Origin: an uncultured Clostridia bacterium
GTDB taxonomy: Bacteria; Bacillota; Clostridia; Oscillospirales; Ruminococcaceae
Assembly (NCBI GenBank): GCA_947630555.1
Contig: CANRIA010000016.1
Span: 1 to 48,517, forward strand
Reading direction: 5' to 3'
Length of the DNA: 48,517 bases
Below the pieces are notes generated by a model. The model made no database searches. It was given only the letters and a program-made list of their open reading frames with translations, and was not told where the DNA came from. Each line of letters begins with the position of its first letter. Positions within the stretch are counted from its first letter, which is position 1. A program made the translations under genes and the position numbers. Below, in pieces: positions 42,177-48,517 of this stretch.

Positions 42177-43189
42177 AGGCTTTCACCTCCGCTGCGGCGC
42201 ATAAGCAGTATGAAAAACGGCGCGCCTATTATTGCGGTAAGCACAGAAATGGGTATTTGCGCGGCTGAAATGCTTCTTGCCAAAGTATCTACCACTACCA
42301 TAAACGCTGCGCCTATACATATTGAGGCAGGCAGGATATTGCGGTGGTCGCTGCCAAAAGCCATGCGGCAGATGTGTGGTATAAGCAGCCCTACCCAGCC
42401 GACCTGACCGCACATTGAAACGCACGATGCGGTAACGGCGGTGGCGCACACAATTGTAACTATACGCAAAAGGCGGATATTTGCGCCGAGCGAAACTGCT
42501 TCGTCCTGCGAAAGTGGGAGGATATTGAGCTTCCAGCGCAGAGCGAAAAGCACTGCAATACCTATTATAATAACGGGTGCGCCGAGGGCGAGCGACTTAT
42601 AGCCTGCGCCCGAAAGGCTGCCCATTAGCCAGTAGGTTATGGCAGGCAGCTGTGTTTCGGTATCGGCGACGAATTTGACGAGCGACACCAGTGCGGAAAA
42701 GAGCGAACCTATCATTATTCCTGCGAGGACTACCGAATTAAGACCGCTTCTGCCGCCTTTGCCGCTTGCTGCCAGCCAGGTGAGCACAACGGCTAAAATG
42801 CCGCCTGCAAATGCTGTCAGCTGAATGCCTATCATGCCAGACCCCAGCAGCATTGCGACTGCCGCGCCGAATGATGTGCCTGATGCAACTCCCAAAGTAT
42901 CGGGGGTAGCCAAGGGGTTTGAAAACAGGCTTTGAAACGCCGCTCCCGCGACCGACAGCCCTGCGCCGCAAAGAAGCGCAAGCAAAATTCTGGGCAGGCG
43001 TATATTCCACACGACAAGTGCCGCGCCTTTTAGTTCTTTGCCTGCAATGCCGTCGCGCAGAGCGGAAATTATCTCGCTCGGTGAGTAGCTAATTCTGCCT
43101 ATGCAAAGGGCGGCTACTGATATGATTATCGGCAGCACGACAAGCAGAAGTGCGGCTAAAACGCCTATTTTTCGCCTGTTTTTACTCAT
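42173..43189 (-). CDS. FecCD/BtuC-type ABC permease
   Basis: 338 aa, about ten helices. Typical FecCD features: LPRILLALLCGAGLSVAGAA, FQSLFSNPLATPDTLGVASG, then the ATPase-contact region SCVSMCGQVGWVGLLIPHIC followed by GSDHRNILPASICIGA. Imports siderophore, haem, corrinoid or similar iron- or metal-chelates. It overlaps the TM1266 gene by 8 bp and the ATPase by 4 bp. With the lipoprotein at 36248-37450 it completes one importer, although that gene lies on the far side of the nif-like genes. Confidence 0.93.
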   Translation of the reverse strand: MSKNRRKIGVLAALLLVVLPIIISVAALCIGRISYSPSEIISALRDGIAGKELKGAALVVWNIRLPRILLALLCGAGLSVAGAAFQSLFSNPLATPDTLGVASGTSFGAAVAMLLGSGMIGIQLTAFAGGILAVVLTWLAASGKGGRSGLNSVVLAGIMIGSLFSALVSLVKFVADTETQLPAITYWLMGSLSGAGYKSLALGAPVIIIGIAVLFALRWKLNILPLSQDEAVSLGANIRLLRIVTIVCATAVTASCVSMCGQVGWVGLLIPHICRMAFGSDHRNILPASICIGAAFMVVVDTLARSISAAQIPISVLTAIIGAPFFILLMRRSGGESL

Positions 43190-43466
43190 CTGTACGCGCT
43201 CCGTTTTTTGATGTTACGTTTGAATATGCAGCCTTTGCTGAAACGCCGTCAAGCCTGCCTATTTTGCCAGAGAGCGCGCTTATCACGCTCTGCGGTGCGT
43301 TTACTGCAACGCTGATTATATTTATACCCAGCTCGTGATAGGGTATGCCCATTCTTCCTATCATATAACTGCTGTACTCGTGCAAAATGGCATTTAAGGC
43401 TTCTACGCTGTCACTTTTTTCGACTATTATGCCTATAATGGCAACTCTGTTTTCTATGCTGTCCAT
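43182..43466 (-). CDS. TM1266-family (iron-only hydrogenase system) putative regulator
   Basis: 94 aa, one ferredoxin-like domain: VAIIGIIVEKSDSVEALNAI, YSSYMIGRMGIPYHELGINI and GKIGRLDGVSAKAAYS. The family is usually found with [FeFe]-hydrogenase maturation genes (hydE/F/G) and resembles the NikR ligand domain. Here it opens the nitrogenase-like operon. It has no DNA-binding part, so it probably senses a ligand or binds a partner. Start 43466 is set by AAAGGA. It shares long identical stretches with the C-terminus of the ATPase two genes downstream. Confidence 0.88.
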   Translation of the reverse strand: MDSIENRVAIIGIIVEKSDSVEALNAILHEYSSYMIGRMGIPYHELGINIISVAVNAPQSVISALSGKIGRLDGVSAKAAYSNVTSKNGARTDE

Positions 43467-43632
43467 GATATTTCCTTTCAAAAAATACAAAATTTAAGAC
43501 TGCCCTCACCCACAAGGGGCAAAGGCAGTCTTTGTGTACCGGCTGAACCGCAAGCGGTTAATTACGGTTAGTCGCAATATTAACTGTTTGCCGCTTTCAC
43601 CTCAATAAAAATTTCGGTGTCAGGTGCAACTA
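43467..43632 (-). promoter_or_regulatory. Structured 5' leader of the nitrogenase-like operon
   Basis: About 165 nt between the promoter and the first gene. On the transcript: CACCT pairs with AGGTG around a loop, then AACCG-CTTG-CGGTT (43546-43559) within a longer ACCG/CGGT stem, then a 9-bp stem AAGACTGCC/GGCAGTCTT (43496-43504 and 43524-43532) followed by AAATTTTG, a possible terminator. It does not fit the cobalamin, Moco, fluoride, TPP or THF riboswitch cores as I recall them. Candidate attenuator or riboswitch of unknown class. Confidence 0.5.
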
Positions 43633-43639
43633 TGTATAT

Positions 43640-43668
43640 ATTATAACATACTGCGGTGCGGTTGTCAA
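43640..43668 (-). promoter_or_regulatory. Promoter of the nitrogenase-like operon
   Basis: On the minus strand TTGACA (43663-43668), 17-bp spacer, TATAAT (43640-43645): perfect sigma-A consensus, so regulation probably acts after initiation or through a repressor. Confidence 0.9.
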
Positions 43669-43694
43669 GTATTTCTTTCAAGAAAATTTACATC

Positions 43695-43723
43695 TTGACA
43701 AGCGGCGAAAAAAGTGTCATAAT
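43695..43723 (+). promoter_or_regulatory. Promoter of the acyl-CoA synthetase gene
   Basis: TTGACA (43695-43700), 17-bp spacer, CATAAT (43718-43723). Divergent from the nitrogenase-like operon promoter, with about 26 bp between the two -35 boxes. Confidence 0.75.
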
Positions 43724-43794
43724 ATAAAGTGTAAAAGTTTGAAAACTTTAAATCTTTAAATACATAAAATACAAAAAATAAAGGAGAAATTTTT

Positions 43795-45441
43795 ATGCCC
43801 ATTACCGAGATACTTGAACGCAACGCGGCGCAGTTTGGCGGTGACATTGCTCTTGTGGAGGTAAACCCCGAAATTCAGGAAAAAAGGCGCGTGACATGGC
43901 GCGAATATGAGCTTATTGAGCCGGGCGAATTTTGCCACTACCGCCGCGAGATAACGTGGGGAGTATTCAACGAAAAGGCGAACCGCTTTGCAAATCTGCT
44001 TTTAAGCCGCGGCATAAAAAAGGGTGATAAAGTAGGCATTTTGCTGATGAACTGCCTTGAATGGCTGCCCATTTATTTTGGTGTGCTGAAGACGGGTGCG
44101 CTGGCGGTGCCGCTGAATTTCAGGTACACGAGTGATGAGATAAAATACTGCCTTGACCTGGCGCAGTGCGATGTGCTGGTGTTCGGGCCTGCGTTTATAG
44201 GCAGGGTAGAGGAGATAGCTGACGACATTATAAAGAACCGTCTGCTGTTTTATGTTGGCGGAGGTGTTGACAGCGCGTGCCCCTCTTTTGCGGAGGATTA
44301 CGACCAGCTTGTTGCGAACTGCTCGAGTATTTCGCCTGACATAAAGCTGACGGACGATGACTATGCGGCGATATATTTTTCATCGGGCACGACGGGTTTT
44401 CCGAAGGCAATTCTGCACAAGCACAGAAGTCTTATGCAGTCGTGCGAGGTGGAGCAGAATCACCACGGGCAGACGAAAGACGACGTATTCCTTTGCATAC
44501 CGCCGCTTTACCACACGGGCGCGAAGATGCACTGGTTCGGGTCGTTCCTTGTTGGGGCGAAGTCGGTTTTGCTGCGCGGTGTTAAGCCTGAGATGATAAT
44601 TGAAACGGTCTCGAAAGAAAAATGCACGATAGTATGGCTTTTGGTGCCGTGGGCGCAGGATATTCTTGATGCCATTGACAGGGGCGACATTGATCTGAGC
44701 AAATACGAGCTTTCGCAGTGGAGGCTTATGCACATAGGCGCGCAGCCTGTTCCGCCGAGCCTTATAACGCGCTGGCTGTCGAAGTTCCCGCATCATCAGT
44801 ATGACACGAATTACGGGCTTAGTGAGTCGATAGGCCCCGGCTGTGTGCATCTGGGCGTTGAGAACGTACATAAAGTAGGTGCGATAGGCAAGGCAGGCTA
44901 CGGCTGGCAGACGAAGATAATTGATGAAAACGGCAACACCGTTGAGCGCGGCAAGGTAGGCGAACTGTGTGTGAAAGGCCCCGGCGTTATGGAATGTTAT
45001 TTCAACGACGAAAAGGCGACCGGTGAAGTGCTGAAAGACGGCTGGCTGCTCACGGGCGACATGGCGCAGGAAGACGAGGACGGGTTTATTTTCCTTGTTG
45101 ACCGCAAAAAGGACGTTATTATTTCGGGCGGCGAGAACCTTTACCCCGTGCAGATAGAGGATTTTATCCGCCGGAGTGACAAGGTGAAAGATGTTGCTGT
45201 TATAGGTCTGCCGGACAAGCGCCTTGGTGAAATTGCCGCCGCGATAGTTGAGATAAAGCCGGGCTGTGAGTGCACCGAAGAAGAAATGGAGAAATTCTGC
45301 AACGGCTTGCCGCGATACAAAAGACCGCACAAGTTTATATTTGCTGCTATTCCGCGCAACGCCACAGGCAAGATAGAAAAGCCGAAGCTTCGCGAGATAT
45401 ACTGCGGAGAGAGCCTGGTGGCTTCTCAAAACAAAGGATAG
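43795..45441 (+). CDS. AMP-binding acyl-CoA synthetase
   Basis: 548 aa. Adenylate-forming enzyme: P-loop AAIYFSSGTTGFPKAILHKH, then TNYGLSESIGPG, GWLLTGDMAQEDEDGFIFLV with DRKKDVIISGGENLYPVQIE, and RNATGKIEKPKLR with the catalytic Lys. Joins a carboxylic acid to CoA via an acyl-AMP. The chain length or aromatic nature of the substrate cannot be told; it resembles medium/long-chain fatty acid or crotonobetaine/benzoate-type ligases. AAAGGAG precedes the ATG. Transcribed away from the nitrogenase-like operon; a functional link is only positional. Confidence 0.92.
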   Translation: MPITEILERNAAQFGGDIALVEVNPEIQEKRRVTWREYELIEPGEFCHYRREITWGVFNEKANRFANLLLSRGIKKGDKVGILLMNCLEWLPIYFGVLKTGALAVPLNFRYTSDEIKYCLDLAQCDVLVFGPAFIGRVEEIADDIIKNRLLFYVGGGVDSACPSFAEDYDQLVANCSSISPDIKLTDDDYAAIYFSSGTTGFPKAILHKHRSLMQSCEVEQNHHGQTKDDVFLCIPPLYHTGAKMHWFGSFLVGAKSVLLRGVKPEMIIETVSKEKCTIVWLLVPWAQDILDAIDRGDIDLSKYELSQWRLMHIGAQPVPPSLITRWLSKFPHHQYDTNYGLSESIGPGCVHLGVENVHKVGAIGKAGYGWQTKIIDENGNTVERGKVGELCVKGPGVMECYFNDEKATGEVLKDGWLLTGDMAQEDEDGFIFLVDRKKDVIISGGENLYPVQIEDFIRRSDKVKDVAVIGLPDKRLGEIAAAIVEIKPGCECTEEEMEKFCNGLPRYKRPHKFIFAAIPRNATGKIEKPKLREIYCGESLVASQNKG

Positions 45442-45511
45442 TAAGTGTACAAAAAATATCCCTGCTCACGCTTTCCTCGCCACCCTTAAGGGAAAATTAA
45501 ATTTATTCTGC

Positions 45512-45540
45512 AACCCGGAAGGTCATCCTTCCGGGTTTTG
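45512..45540. terminator. Hairpin terminator containing the recombinase stop codon
   Basis: AACCCGGAAGG and CCTTCCGGGTT are perfect complements around TCAT, with a T run on the plus strand. It ends the acyl-CoA synthetase transcript. The recombinase TGA (45523-45525) is in the loop, and its last residues are encoded by one stem arm. Confidence 0.85.
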
Positions 45541-47211
45541 CGTTTTTGCGGCGTTTGCAGGCAGCAGCTCAATGCACTCGCCTTTGATCGTTGTCAATGC
45601 TTCTGGCAGGAATGTAAAACATATGTCAATGCGGTTGCCGCAGGTTCGTGAGTATTTGACCTCTTTCTCCCATACATCGATACGCCTGATGAATACCCTC
45701 ATCAGCTCAGGAGTTACCGTTTGCATCTCAACGTATTCTTTCGCCTTCGCTATGAATTCATTCACGCATTCTTCTCTCAGCCTTGATATGTCTATCCGTT
45801 CTTCAAGCTCCGAAAGTTTTGCCTTTATGTCTGCCTGCTCGTTCTCGTAAACTGTGGAAAGCTGATCGTACCTCTCAGGCGTTATCCTGCCTATCACCCT
45901 GTCCTCATATAGAGTGCGTATAATGCTGTCTAGCTGACTTAGCCTTGAATTGTATTTCGCTCTCAGCCGTTCAGATTCTTTTAAGCGTTTCTTAGCTTCA
46001 GTTTCACCGTTTGACATGACTTTCGCATAAAACTCATCTGCGTGTTCTCTGGCGTATGCAGTTACTTTCCTCAAAGCCGCAAGCACTATCTCGTCAAGAA
46101 CTACCGCACGAATGTAATGTGCAGTGCAGTCTGTCATGCGCTTGCTGTGACCCGAACATGAGTAGTTGTTAGTCGCAGGGTCAATGCTTCGCCCTTGCCT
46201 TAGATATAGCCTCGACCCACATTCTCCGCAGTATAGATACCCTGCATATTTGTCTACCTTTCCCATTATTTTGTCAGGTCTCTTTCTTCCCTCGTAGTGC
46301 TTCTGTACTACATCAAAAGTCTTTCTGTCAATAATAGCCTCATGCGTGTTCTTGAATATGAGAATGTTCTCCGGAGCATTTGCAAGGCGCTTTTTCAATT
46401 TGTTTGACTTACTGTATGTTTTGAAGTTTACAGTGTCGCCGCAGTATTCCTGATTTGAAAGCATCTTGCGCACCGTTGTCTGACTCCAGTGATACGGTCT
46501 GTCAAGGCTTGGAGAACCCGATCGGCAGCCTGTCTTTCTGAAAGCATATACACTAGGGCATACTACCCGTTCGCCAGACAGCGTGTCGCATATTTTGCTC
46601 GTTCCCAAACCGCTTGCGCACATCTCGAATATCCGTCTTACTATCGGCGCAGTCTCAGGGTCGGGTATCAGCTTCTTTGAACCGTCAGGATCTTTCATGT
46701 ATCCGTACGGTATGGTGCTTCCTACTCGTTCACCTCTCTCGCCTTTGGCTCTCTGTACCGCCCGTATTTTTTTAGAAGTATCACGAGCATAAAAATCGTT
46801 GAACCAGTTTCGCATAGTGGTCATATCGTTGAAGCCGTTCACGCTGTCTACTCCATCGGTTATAGCTATGAAGCGCACGTTGTATGTAGGGAACACCAGT
46901 TCCATCAGCTTGTCGCTTTCAAGGTGATCGCGAGAAAGTCGGCTCTGGTCTTTAACAATTACCGTTCCTATCTTGTCGTCGTAGATGTCATTCAGCATCT
47001 CAACGTATGCAGGACGGTTGTTGTTAGTTCCGCTGTAGCCGTCGTCTATGTACAGCTTTGTGTTTTTGAACCCGTGCTGCTGTGCGTAGTCTGTAAGCAT
47101 CAACCGCTGATTCTCTATCGACATCGACTCACCCATGCGCATATCCTCGACCGAAAGTCTGCAATACAGCGCAGTTATTAAATTGTTGTTATTCGTATCT
47201 GATCCTATCAT
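45523..47211 (-). CDS. Large serine recombinase (TnpX/resolvase type)
   Basis: 562 aa. Resolvase domain at the N-terminus with the catalytic Ser in TALYCRLSVED and VKDQSRLSRDHLESD (about 10-150). Then a recombinase domain (IPYGYMKDPDGSKKLIPD, HWSQTTVRKMLSNQEYCGDT), a zinc ribbon (LYCGECGSRLYLR and SCSGHSKRMTDC), a coiled coil (about 395-500) and a DUF4368-like C-terminus (FIRRIDVWEKEVKYS). Excises and inserts mobile elements of the Tn4451 type. The start at 47211 follows GGAGGAATATT. It lies at one end of an element that probably extends past the window end. Confidence 0.95.
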   Translation of the reverse strand: MIGSDTNNNNLITALYCRLSVEDMRMGESMSIENQRLMLTDYAQQHGFKNTKLYIDDGYSGTNNNRPAYVEMLNDIYDDKIGTVIVKDQSRLSRDHLESDKLMELVFPTYNVRFIAITDGVDSVNGFNDMTTMRNWFNDFYARDTSKKIRAVQRAKGERGERVGSTIPYGYMKDPDGSKKLIPDPETAPIVRRIFEMCASGLGTSKICDTLSGERVVCPSVYAFRKTGCRSGSPSLDRPYHWSQTTVRKMLSNQEYCGDTVNFKTYSKSNKLKKRLANAPENILIFKNTHEAIIDRKTFDVVQKHYEGRKRPDKIMGKVDKYAGYLYCGECGSRLYLRQGRSIDPATNNYSCSGHSKRMTDCTAHYIRAVVLDEIVLAALRKVTAYAREHADEFYAKVMSNGETEAKKRLKESERLRAKYNSRLSQLDSIIRTLYEDRVIGRITPERYDQLSTVYENEQADIKAKLSELEERIDISRLREECVNEFIAKAKEYVEMQTVTPELMRVFIRRIDVWEKEVKYSRTCGNRIDICFTFLPEALTTIKGECIELLPANAAKTQNPEG

Positions 47212-47310
47212 AATATTCCTCCGTTTCCGAACAAGACTGTCTTGGATCAAACCGAATAGGACTACCACAAGCATATCACTATCCGGTCTGAATATCCAGA
47301 AAACTTTTTG

Positions 47311-47478
47311 TTAACTTTCTCCCTGTGCCAGATACCTCAGCTTGTCCGAAACAGTTTCGGCATTTTCTTTCGGGAAGTATATGTTCACCTCAAACCTCAT
47401 GCCGTCTATCTCCGCCTGCATTTCTGTGTAGAGTAATGTTTCTACTGTGTATTCACTATCTTTTGTCTTTTCAGTCAT
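47311..47478 (-). CDS. TnpW-like transposon-encoded small protein
   Basis: 55 aa. AAAAGGAG stands 12 bp before the ATG. The core IDGMRFEVNIYFPKENAETV followed by SDKLRYLAQ resembles TnpW proteins found beside serine recombinases in Tn4451-type elements. 100 bp upstream of the recombinase and in the same direction. Function unknown; possibly a small accessory or excision factor. Family call by pattern only. Confidence 0.7.
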   Translation of the reverse strand: MTEKTKDSEYTVETLLYTEMQAEIDGMRFEVNIYFPKENAETVSDKLRYLAQGES

Positions 47479-47497
47479 TATGTTATCGCTCTCCTTT

Positions 47498-47536
47498 TTA
47501 ATATGTATTTTCTTTTTTGAAGATAATGTTGTTCAT
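47498..47536 (-). CDS. Possible 12-residue leader peptide
   Basis: MNNIIFKKENTY then stop. GAAAGGA is upstream, and the stop overlaps the ribosome site region of the TnpW-like gene. A perfect CCCCG/CGGGG hairpin (about 47567-47580) precedes it. May couple translation. Weak evidence. Confidence 0.3.
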   Translation of the reverse strand: MNNIIFKKENTY

Positions 47537-47714
47537 TTTTTGCTCAGTCCTTTCTTTTTAGATGACTCCCCGTTTCGGGGTATCATCGGTGTATGCAAGT
47601 GTTGTCCGTTTTGTACACTCCTTTGACGATATCTAGCATTACCTGCCGTCAGTAAAACTGACATCAGCCTGCGGTGTACCCCGTTAAAGGGTATACCGAA
47701 ACGCGATATCCTTG

Positions 47715-47807
47715 TTATTCATCATAATCATCTTCCACATCGCTCATTCTTTCGGAATAGCGCTGGGTACAACTCCCATAGAATCGTCCAAATTTCGCAT
47801 TATTCAC
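47715..47807 (-). CDS. Possible 30-residue small protein
   Basis: Starts GTG after GAGGTG. The middle reads CTQRYSERMSDVEDDYDE and the C-terminus is acidic. It is in the direction of the recombinase. No family recognised. Could be a real element-borne small protein; evidence is only the ribosome-like site and biased composition. Confidence 0.35.
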   Translation of the reverse strand: MNNAKFGRFYGSCTQRYSERMSDVEDDYDE

Positions 47808-47819
47808 ATCTTACGACAC

Positions 47820-48517
47820 CTCATTTCCTGCGATTTTGTATTTACGGCCCCTTTTTTATCTTGCACAAGACCCTCGATTATTCGCGATAAACGGTCGGCT
47901 TTGCCGTCCGAAGTGAGCGCGGCGACACCGCCGCTTTAACTTGCAAAATGGCGGACACGCCATTTGATATGACCTTTTGTGCAGATTGTCCGCCACCGAG
48001 TTTTGCTTTGAGGTCACAGACCTCAATTCTGCAAGCAGAACCGCAAAACTCCAAACCGCGGCGCAGACCTAGCTGAACCCAATTGCGCCTTTTGGTCGAT
48101 TTGCACAGTGACAAAGTTCCTGCAACGGCGCACCGTACTTTGGTTGCAATCGCAAATTTCTAAGCTCTATTCCAACTGCGCGAGAACCGCAACCGAGCTT
48201 TCTAACATTTCCTATTCCATTTTCATCACCCTCGTTCTAAATATTTTTCAACGCCTCGCCCACAGAAGCCGACAAATCGCTCACACGGGCTTGAACGGTC
48301 GTAGGCGGTTAACTACCCGACCTCAGCCACAAAACCGAACTTGGCGCATTTCTGCGCGCTACGGTGCGAGTGGTGCAATCACCTCATTCTCTCCGTCGAT
48401 TATATCCGCAGACTTGCCGTCACGCAAATTGGTTTAACCGTCACCGTCTCGCCCACAGAAACCCACAAATCGCTCACACGGGCTTTGACGGTCTGCGGTG
48501 GTTAAACTACCCACCTT
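47820..48517. other. Element interior without a convincing gene
   Basis: No reliable long frame. Contains palindromic runs (AATGGCGGACACGCCATT near 47946-47964 and GAGGTCACAGACCTC near 48010-48026) and a roughly 70-bp direct repeat (48252-48322 and 48445-48517) with the core GCTCACACGGGCTT. It looks like decayed or non-coding mobile-element DNA. Confidence 0.5.

Larger units (their letters stand above)
45523..48517 (-). mobile_element. Partial integrated mobile element with serine recombinase
   Basis: The recombinase, a TnpW-like gene and several short frames run in one direction and up to the window end. The left border is probably near 45440-45540, next to the acyl-CoA synthetase terminator. 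The right border and cargo are outside the window. Confidence 0.65.

Noticed and set aside
43467-43640. Cobalamin riboswitch upstream of the importer operon
   Set aside because: A GGTGAAA stretch and an AGCCGG..CTGCC segment look vaguely similar, but the B12 box and the GCCACTG core are not present.
44380-45429. 349-aa reading frame antisense to the acyl-CoA synthetase
   Set aside because: Shadow of a strongly supported gene; Arg/Tyr-rich composition typical of an antisense frame.
47878-48114. 78-aa minus-strand frame in the mobile element
   Set aside because: Crosses several palindromic runs and shows no domain. It may be a relic, but the evidence is too weak to call a gene.

Overview
The window looks like chromosomal DNA of a gut-type Gram-positive anaerobe of the Clostridia, most likely a Ruminococcus-like member of the Oscillospirales. 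This is inferred from an IreB-family protein, a CpsB-type PHP phosphatase paired with a BY-kinase, a TM1266 (iron-only hydrogenase) regulator, a NusG-II/Gx-transporter pair, strong AGGAGG ribosome sites and textbook TTGACA-N17-TATAAT promoters. No rRNA or tRNA was recognised.

Layout. 1-6205 (+): membrane-anchored SH3 protein, VanY-like peptidase, Maf, a small unknown protein, endonuclease III, then an orphan cpsC-cpsD-cpsB tyrosine-phosphorylation module. 6557-12190 (+): pheS and pheT, split by a membrane protein and a two-gene restriction-modification system. 12341-13753 (+): ireB and a PdaA-like deacetylase. 13754-21919: a repeat-rich region carrying a divergent SLOG/XRE pair, a lipoprotein and a DUF2441-like gene. 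21920-28603 (-): one tightly packed operon read ddl, murI, DUF1934, a degenerate MetH-like protein, a DUF3592-like protein, an AI-2E-type permease, tcdA, ttcA. 29084-33863 (+): zinc-ribbon surface protein and a MacB-like transporter. 33949-35287 (-): two toxin-antitoxin modules, hicAB and dinJ-yafQ. 35356-43466 (-): the nitrogenase-like locus. 43795-45441 (+): acyl-CoA synthetase. 45523-48517 (-): one end of a mobile element with a large serine recombinase and a TnpW-like protein.

The most interesting system is the nitrogenase-like operon at 43466-35356. A consensus promoter and a structured leader drive a TM1266 regulator, a FecCD-type permease, an ABC ATPase with a second TM1266 domain fused to its C-terminus, a NifH-like Fe protein, NifD-like and NifK-like subunits, a solute-binding lipoprotein, a NusG-II protein and a Gx transporter. 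The NifH-like protein keeps the P-loop and both [4Fe-4S] cysteines. The NifD-like protein keeps three candidate cluster cysteines. The NifK-like protein appears to lack the third. No nifB/E/N is present here, so this is more likely an uncharacterised nitrogenase-like reductase coupled to uptake of a metal chelate or metallo-cofactor than a nitrogen-fixing system.

The second striking property is the intergenic DNA. Several repeat families recur: palindromes centred on GGAAGAATATTCTTCC (16 sites), nested inverted repeats built from 7-bp units, hairpins closed by GNRA-type loops, portable hairpins resembling terminators, and a roughly 120-nt element present twice whose stems differ by compensatory changes. 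Some repeats supply the stop codons of neighbouring genes, and one repeat block separates nifH-like from nifD-like.
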